From: Rudaea cellulosilytica DSM 22992
GTDB taxonomy: Bacteria > Pseudomonadota > Gammaproteobacteria > Xanthomonadales > Rhodanobacteraceae
Direction of reading: 5' to 3'
NCBI RefSeq assembly: GCF_000378125.1
Contig: NZ_KB899241.1
Coordinates: 1,773,652-1,837,651, forward strand
Length of the DNA: 64,000 nt
Position 1 is the first letter of the stretch. The number at the start of each line of letters is the position of its first letter. The position numbers were made by a program, and so were the translations under genes. The notes under the pieces were generated by a model, which did no database searches, was not told where the DNA came from, and saw nothing but the letters and a program-made list of their open reading frames with translations. Below, one piece after another: positions 59,672 to 64,000 of this stretch.

Positions 59672-60136
59672 GTGACTTCAACCCCGCCCATCGTCATCGG
59701 CTGGCGCGAATGGCTGGCTTTGCCTGAACTGGGCATTCCAGCGATCAAGGCCAAGATCGATACCGGCGCGCGCACCTCCTCGCTGCACGTCGATACGCTG
59801 GTCGTGGATGAGCGCGATAGTGTGACTTGGCTGCATTTCAGTGTTTCCGCGACCGGGCGCAGGCATGCTCTGCCGGTGCGATGCTCGGCACCAGCGATCG
59901 CGCGCCGCACGGTGACCGACTCGGGCGGTCATGCGACCCTGCGCTGGTTCATCCGCACGCGCATCGAACTCGGCGGAGCCTGCTTCGAGACGGAAATCAA
60001 CCTGACCGACCGCCGCAACATGCTGTTTCCGATGCTGCTCGGCCGTAGCGGGCTCGGTGACCGCTTTGCCGTCGATCCGGCGGCCTCCTACTGCTGCGGT
60101 CGGCTGAAATCGAGGAAAATGGGAAACGCTGCCTGA
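59672..60136 (+). CDS. ATP-dependent zinc protease family (retropepsin-like), RimK partner
   Basis: 154 residues from a GTG at 59672. IGWREWLALPELGIPAIKAKIDTGARTSSLH contains the D-T-G-A aspartic-protease-like motif near residue 30. RRTVTDSGGHATLRWFIRT and LTDRRNMLFPMLLGRSGL are typical of the PF05618/COG4067 family. These proteins are commonly encoded beside rimK and are thought to act with it on the glutamate tails RimK adds to ribosomal protein S6. Only 55 nt before rimK on the same strand. Proteolytic activity is inferred from the fold. Confidence 0.85.
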   Translation: MTSTPPIVIGWREWLALPELGIPAIKAKIDTGARTSSLHVDTLVVDERDSVTWLHFSVSATGRRHALPVRCSAPAIARRTVTDSGGHATLRWFIRTRIELGGACFETEINLTDRRNMLFPMLLGRSGLGDRFAVDPAASYCCGRLKSRKMGNAA

Positions 60137-60191
60137 TCCAATGCCTGCCTGCGCGTCCGCAGTGATCGCCCTTGAGTAGATCGGAAACCCA

Positions 60192-61088
60192 ATGAAAATC
60201 GCGATCCTTTCGCGTAACGCCAAGCTTTATTCGACGGTCAGCCTGATCAAGGCAGCGCGCAAGCGCGGCCATCGCGTGCGCGTGCTCGATCCGCTGCGCT
60301 GCTACATGCGCATCGAGCCGGGCAAGTTCCTCATGCGCTACAAGAGCCGCCCGCTCAACGGCATCGACGCGGTGATCCCGCGCATCGGCAATTCGATCAC
60401 TTTCTATGGCACCGCGGTGCTGCGCCAGTTCGAGATGATGGGCGTGTATACCCCGAATTCTTCCGACGCTGTGCTGCGCGCGCGTGACAAGCTGCGCTCC
60501 ATGCAACTGCTCGCGCGCGAGAACATCGGCTTGCCCGCGACCGTGTTCGGCGACAACCCCGACGACACCGCCGACCTGCTCGCCCTGCTCGGCGATGCCC
60601 CGCACGTGATCAAGCTCAACGAGGGCGCGCAAGGGCAGGGCGTGCTGCTCGCCGAGAAGCGCAGCGCCTCCCAGGGCATGATCGAGGCGTTCCGCGGTCT
60701 CTATGCGAACTTCCTCGTGCAGGAATACATCAAGGAAGCCAAGGGCGCGGACATCCGCTGCTTCGTCGTCGGCGGCAAGGTCGTCGCCGCAATGCAGCGC
60801 CAGGCGCGCGAGGGCGAGTTCCGCTCGAACCTGCACCGCGGCGGCATTGCGACCGTGGTCGATCTCGACAGCGCGGAAATCGATACCGCGGTGCGCGCCG
60901 CCCGCGTGATGGGGCTCAACATCGCCGGCGTCGACCTGCTGCGTTCGAAGCGTGGGCCGCTCGTGCTCGAGGTCAATTCCTCGCCCGGGCTCGAGGGCAT
61001 CGAGGGCACGACCGCGGTCGACATCGCCGGGGAAATCATCGAATACCTCGAGCGGCGCGTGCGCCAGCGGACGGCACGCAAGCGCTGA
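60192..61088 (+). CDS. rimK: Ribosomal protein S6 glutamate ligase RimK
   Basis: 298 residues, ATP-grasp ligase. [18 protein letters not shown], the [18 protein letters not shown] segment, [11 protein letters not shown], the grasp strand [18 protein letters not shown], and metal-binding [16 protein letters not shown] are the RimK signature. It adds glutamate residues to the C-terminus of S6, linked to environmental adaptation of the proteome in Pseudomonas. Paired with the retropepsin-like gene. Confidence 0.95.
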   Translation: MKIAILSRNAKLYSTVSLIKAARKRGHRVRVLDPLRCYMRIEPGKFLMRYKSRPLNGIDAVIPRIGNSITFYGTAVLRQFEMMGVYTPNSSDAVLRARDKLRSMQLLARENIGLPATVFGDNPDDTADLLALLGDAPHVIKLNEGAQGQGVLLAEKRSASQGMIEAFRGLYANFLVQEYIKEAKGADIRCFVVGGKVVAAMQRQAREGEFRSNLHRGGIATVVDLDSAEIDTAVRAARVMGLNIAGVDLLRSKRGPLVLEVNSSPGLEGIEGTTAVDIAGEIIEYLERRVRQRTARKR

Positions 61089-61121
61089 TCTGTTCGGCCC
61101 GGTTCGGCCCGATTTTGACTT

Positions 61122-61172
61122 ACGAAGGTCTTCGTTGACATCCTCGCGGAATTGGAACTACGATGCGCTACG
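61122..61172 (+). promoter_or_regulatory. Sigma70 promoter flanked by two palindromes, upstream of the 61207 gene
   Basis: TTGACA at 61135-61140 and TACGAT at 61159-61164, 18-nt spacing. A palindrome ACGAAG-GT-CTTCGT (61122-61135) touches the -35. A second dyad ACTACG...CGTAGT (about 61158-61177) covers the -10. Such placement suits a repressor; BlaI, encoded 600 bp downstream, is one candidate. Confidence 0.6.
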
Positions 61173-61206
61173 TAGTCCTTCCATTCATCACAATCGGGGG
61201 TTCACC

Positions 61207-61737
61207 GTGAAACAGTTTTTCCGTCATCTGGCCCTGCTCGCGTCCGTGCAGGTACTTGGTCTGGGCTTGGCCATGGCCTCGGACAAGGTCGTCGAAAAGC
61301 CGGTCGCGGCCGATACGCCGGAGAAGTTCGCTGCGACGGCCGCACAGATCCGCAAGGAAATGGGCGCCGAGGGCCGCTACGAGTTCATTCGCGCCGACGA
61401 CAAGGCCAAGGCCGACGCTGACCTCGACACCATCGCCGCGATGCTGCAGAAGGCTGGCTCGGTATCGGCGATGTCGCAAAGTGACCAGGTGCAGCTGTTC
61501 AACACCCAGGAACATCTCAACGGCATTCTGACCCACAGCGACCGCAACCGTCTGGTTTGCGAGCGCCGCGCGCCGGTCGGCACGAATATTCCGCAAAATA
61601 CTTGCAAGACCGTGGCGGAAATCGAGAAGATGCGTCGGGACTCGCAGAAATACATGAACGATCATTCGCGGGATGCGAATAGCAACAGCGCGGCGATGAA
61701 CAGGATCGGCGGGGACTCCGCTAAAGGCGCTCACTGA
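61207..61737 (+). CDS. Secreted protein of unknown function upstream of blaI
   Basis: 176 residues from a GTG at 61207. Sec signal peptide (MKQFFRHLALLASVQVLGLGLAMA) then a charged, helical mature chain. Two Cys (NRLVCERRAPVGTNIPQNTC) frame a short loop that could be a disulfide. The middle (KADADLDTIAAMLQKAGSVSAMSQSDQVQLFNTQEHLNGIL) reads like a small conserved Xanthomonadales protein of unknown role; it is given here only as the span about residues 68-108. It lies 27 nt before blaI, so it is probably the first gene of the blaI-M56 operon. Confidence 0.75.
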   Translation: MKQFFRHLALLASVQVLGLGLAMASDKVVEKPVAADTPEKFAATAAQIRKEMGAEGRYEFIRADDKAKADADLDTIAAMLQKAGSVSAMSQSDQVQLFNTQEHLNGILTHSDRNRLVCERRAPVGTNIPQNTCKTVAEIEKMRRDSQKYMNDHSRDANSNSAAMNRIGGDSAKGAH

Positions 61738-61764
61738 TCTCTGACTTGTGAGAATATCGGCATC

Positions 61765-62166
61765 ATGACTTCGTCAAAGCCAAGTCCTCGTCCGACCGAA
61801 GCGGAGCTCGATATCCTGCGCGTGCTCTGGGACCAGGGCGCGTGCACGGTGCGCGAAGTGCATGAGCAGCTGCACGCCGATGGCGGCGCCGGTTACACGA
61901 CCGTACTTAAGCTATTGCAGATCATGCACGCGAAAGGGCTGGTGGCGCGCGACGACGCACAGCGTGCACATGTCTATCGCGCGACGGTAAGCCGGCAGCG
62001 TACGCAGAAGCGCTTCCTCTCGGAGATGGTCACGCGCCTGTTCAACGGCTCGCCCTCGCAGCTCGTACTGCATGCGCTCGGCGAGACGCCGCGTGCCTCC
62101 AAAGCCGAGCTGAGGCAGATCCGCGAGTTGCTTGATCGCATCGACGGTGGAGGCAAATCGCAATGA
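61765..62166 (+). CDS. BlaI/MecI/CopY family transcriptional repressor
   Basis: 133 residues. Winged-helix PTEAELDILRVLWDQGACTVREV and TTVLKLLQIMHAKGLVARD followed by HVYRATVSR are the BlaI N-terminal DNA-binding signature. The C-terminal region dimerises. Repressors of this type are cleaved or displaced on a signal passed through an M56 (BlaR1-like) membrane protease, here encoded next with an ATGA overlap. No beta-lactamase gene is present, so the target is probably the operon itself and other genes. Confidence 0.92.
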   Translation: MTSSKPSPRPTEAELDILRVLWDQGACTVREVHEQLHADGGAGYTTVLKLLQIMHAKGLVARDDAQRAHVYRATVSRQRTQKRFLSEMVTRLFNGSPSQLVLHALGETPRASKAELRQIRELLDRIDGGGKSQ

Positions 62167-63878
62167 ACGCGCTGATCGCCGAACTGGTGCCGTACGTCCA
62201 TGCGGTGGGATGGACCTTGCTGCATTTTCTCTGGCAAGGGGCGTTGATCGGGTTGGCCTACGCGCTGCTGCGCAGCGTGTGCACATCCAGCGTTGTGCGC
62301 CATCGCCTCGGCATGCTTTGCCTACTGGCGATGCTCGTCTGTCCGCTGGCGACGCTCGCGCTGCTGTGGCCCGCGCCGGTCGATCCGGCCGGCCTCTCAG
62401 CGGCGGTGGCGTCCGCCTCTGCGGAGAACGTTTCCGCATTGACCGATACGCCGGCCACGGGTTTTGAAGCGTGGCTGCCTTGGTGCGTGGGCCTGTGGCT
62501 GGTCGGCGTTTGCGCGATCGCGTTGCGCTCGTTCCTGCACTGGCGCCGTCTGGCCGCGCTGGTGCGCACCGCGACCGCTCTGCCGCGCGATTGGCAGTTG
62601 CGCCTGATCGAGCTACGTCAGCGTTTCGGCATCCTGCGCCCAGTGCGTCTGCTCGCTTCGTTCGCAGTTGCCACGCCAACGCTGATCGGCTGGCTCAAGC
62701 CGACGATCCTGCTGCCGGCGAGCCTGCTCAGCGGCTTCAGCCCGGAGCAGATCGAGCTGATCCTCGCCCATGAACTGGCCCATGTGCGCCGCTACGATTA
62801 CATCGCAAACCTGGTCCAGGTCATCGTCGAGACGCTGCTGTTCTATCACCCCGTCGTCCACTGGATCTGCGCCGATGTGCGCCAGCAGCGCGAACAATGC
62901 TGCGACGATCTCGTGCTCGGCGTCGGCGGTGGCGAGCGTCTAGCCTATGCGCGCACGCTGGCCGATCTGGAAGAATGGATGCAAGGCGAGTCGCGCCACG
63001 GCTTTGGCGCGACACCTGCGCTCGCTGCCAGCGGTGGCGTGCTGCTCGAACGCGTGCGTCGCATCGTCGATCCGCGTCCCGCGCAATCGCCCGGACTTCT
63101 CTCGCGTGACAACGGCATGACCTTGCCCGCCCTGGTTGCCGGCGCGGGTCTGTTGCTGGCGCTGCTGCGCCTGCACGCGCCGTCGGCGGAAGCGCTCGGC
63201 GCGGCGTTGGTGCGCGCCTCGGCGACGAACGCCGAATTGCTCGCGCTCGCGACGCTGCGCATCCACGCCGATGCATCGATCCCCGTACCGCGGATCACGC
63301 CGGCGGCGCTCGTCGTCGCGGCGCCGCCACGTGAGGCGGAGCGCCAGCCCGCAACGGTCGTACCGTCGGCATCGCAGGCGACGGAGCGAACCGAGATGCC
63401 CGCCGTGATCGCCGCCCCTCACGCCGCAGTGCCGGAAGCCGGCTCGATCTCGCCGCCGTCCGCTTCTGCGGTGGTGCAAGCGCCGGCAGCACCAGCTCCG
63501 TCGCCAGCCGTTGTCGCCGAGAAGACGCCGTCCGCTGCAATTGCGCCACCGGGACCGCAGCTGTTGCGCGTCGTGCAGCCGTCGTATCCACTCGATGCGC
63601 TGCGCAACGGCGTCGCGGGCAAGGTCGATCTGGAGTTCGAGGTCGATGCCGAAGGCCGCGTGCGCGACATCCATGTGCTCACCGCGCAACCGGCTGGCGT
63701 ATTCGAGCAATCGGCGATCGCCGCATTGCGGCAGTGGCGCTTCGCGGCGCCTGCGGCGCCGGCCCGTTACACGCGCAGTTTTGCCTTCACGCACGGCAAT
63801 AGTGCGGCGGAAAATTGCCATGAAATCACCGGTTCGCACATTTGCAGGCGGCCAAATTCGGAAACCGAGTCCAATTAA
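62163..63878 (+). CDS. M56 (BlaR1-like) membrane metallopeptidase fused to a TonB C-terminal domain
   Basis: 571 residues. Four membrane helices surround the zinc protease domain with HELAH at 203-207 and the following RRYDY. Instead of the penicillin-binding sensor of BlaR1, the chain continues as a Pro/Ala-rich linker (about 350-460) and a TonB-type C-terminal domain (residues ~459-545: LLRVVQPSYPLDALRNGVAGKVDLEF, quoted as span; ALRQWRF near the end). M56-TonB proteins are frequent in Xanthomonadales; signal and partner are not established. Coupled to blaI by ATGA. Confidence 0.88.
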   Translation: MNALIAELVPYVHAVGWTLLHFLWQGALIGLAYALLRSVCTSSVVRHRLGMLCLLAMLVCPLATLALLWPAPVDPAGLSAAVASASAENVSALTDTPATGFEAWLPWCVGLWLVGVCAIALRSFLHWRRLAALVRTATALPRDWQLRLIELRQRFGILRPVRLLASFAVATPTLIGWLKPTILLPASLLSGFSPEQIELILAHELAHVRRYDYIANLVQVIVETLLFYHPVVHWICADVRQQREQCCDDLVLGVGGGERLAYARTLADLEEWMQGESRHGFGATPALAASGGVLLERVRRIVDPRPAQSPGLLSRDNGMTLPALVAGAGLLLALLRLHAPSAEALGAALVRASATNAELLALATLRIHADASIPVPRITPAALVVAAPPREAERQPATVVPSASQATERTEMPAVIAAPHAAVPEAGSISPPSASAVVQAPAAPAPSPAVVAEKTPSAAIAPPGPQLLRVVQPSYPLDALRNGVAGKVDLEFEVDAEGRVRDIHVLTAQPAGVFEQSAIAALRQWRFAAPAAPARYTRSFAFTHGNSAAENCHEITGSHICRRPNSETESN

Positions 63879-64000
63879 CGAAACCAATAGATCGGCTTAA
63901 CGTCGATTTAATCGAGCGATGCCTAACATCCTCGTCACTGTACTTGCTCGACACTCCCAAGGTCAGGTCAGGTGACTGGCAGGTTACGGTAATCGGGGCA
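63879..64000. other. Spacer at window end
   Basis: 122 bases after the M56-TonB stop. A short direct repeat GGTCAGGTCAGGTGAC near 63960-63975 is the only pattern. No gene start is recognised. Confidence 0.4.

Overview
The window is high-GC, gene-dense chromosomal DNA with no rRNA, tRNA, CRISPR array, insertion sequence or prophage that I can see. Gene content and order point to a gammaproteobacterium of the Xanthomonadales (Lysobacterales), plausibly Rhodanobacteraceae. The markers are a dcw cluster ending in lpxC, the order lpxC-dciA-M23 peptidase-secA-mutT/thiE fusion, pilB-pilC-pilD near coaE, a TfpX/TfpZ-type pilin accessory gene beside pilA, and a BlaI/M56-TonB pair. The family-level placement is inference.

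Layout. (1) 1-6.6 kb: yraN (cut by the window edge) and lpoA on the minus strand, divergent from rsmI; a GNAT acetyltransferase; an AraC regulator, a 49-residue Cys-rich protein and an alpha/beta hydrolase; then rnpB (RNase P RNA). (2) 6.6-7.9 kb: an orphan membrane-fusion protein behind a structured-looking leader. (3) 8.2-25.3 kb: the division and cell-wall cluster mraZ-rsmH-ftsL-ftsI-murE-murF-mraY-ftsW-murG-murC-ddlB-ftsQ-ftsA-ftsZ-lpxC. From rsmH to ftsA nearly all starts overlap the preceding stop (ATGA or TGATG). murD and murB are absent from it. Its three real gaps (mraZ/rsmH, ftsA/ftsZ, ftsZ/lpxC) are filled with tandem perfect hairpins. mraZ has a strong sigma70 promoter followed by three GTGGG-type MraZ boxes at exact 10-nt steps. 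(4) 25.3-31.3 kb: dciA, an M23 peptidase, secA with a two-hairpin leader, a MutT-ThiE-like fusion and coaE.

(5) 31.3-52.8 kb is the most distinctive part and looks like a type IV pilus assembly and pilin-modification locus. It holds pilB, pilC and pilD; a phosphoethanolamine-transferase-like gene between pilD and coaE; a polyprenyl-phosphate-sugar-synthase-like GT2; GT4 and GT2 glycosyltransferases; an asparagine synthase; two methyltransferases; and an unusual flippase-FkbM methyltransferase fusion. It ends with a TMTC-like membrane glycosyltransferase carrying C-terminal TPR-like repeats, immediately downstream of pilA, and a TfpX/TfpZ-like accessory protein upstream of pilA. pilA has a near-perfect sigma54 promoter. 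I infer that the locus builds and decorates the pilin. Base composition drops visibly around 43-49 kb, suggesting exchange of glycan genes.

(6) 53-64 kb: gapA (with a perfect 142-bp tandem duplication of its 3' end), a secreted unknown protein, a CPA2 cation/proton antiporter, an unknown membrane protein, pgk, a HAD phosphatase, a retropepsin-like zinc-protease-family gene with rimK, a secreted unknown protein, and a BlaI repressor with an M56-TonB sensor-like protein.
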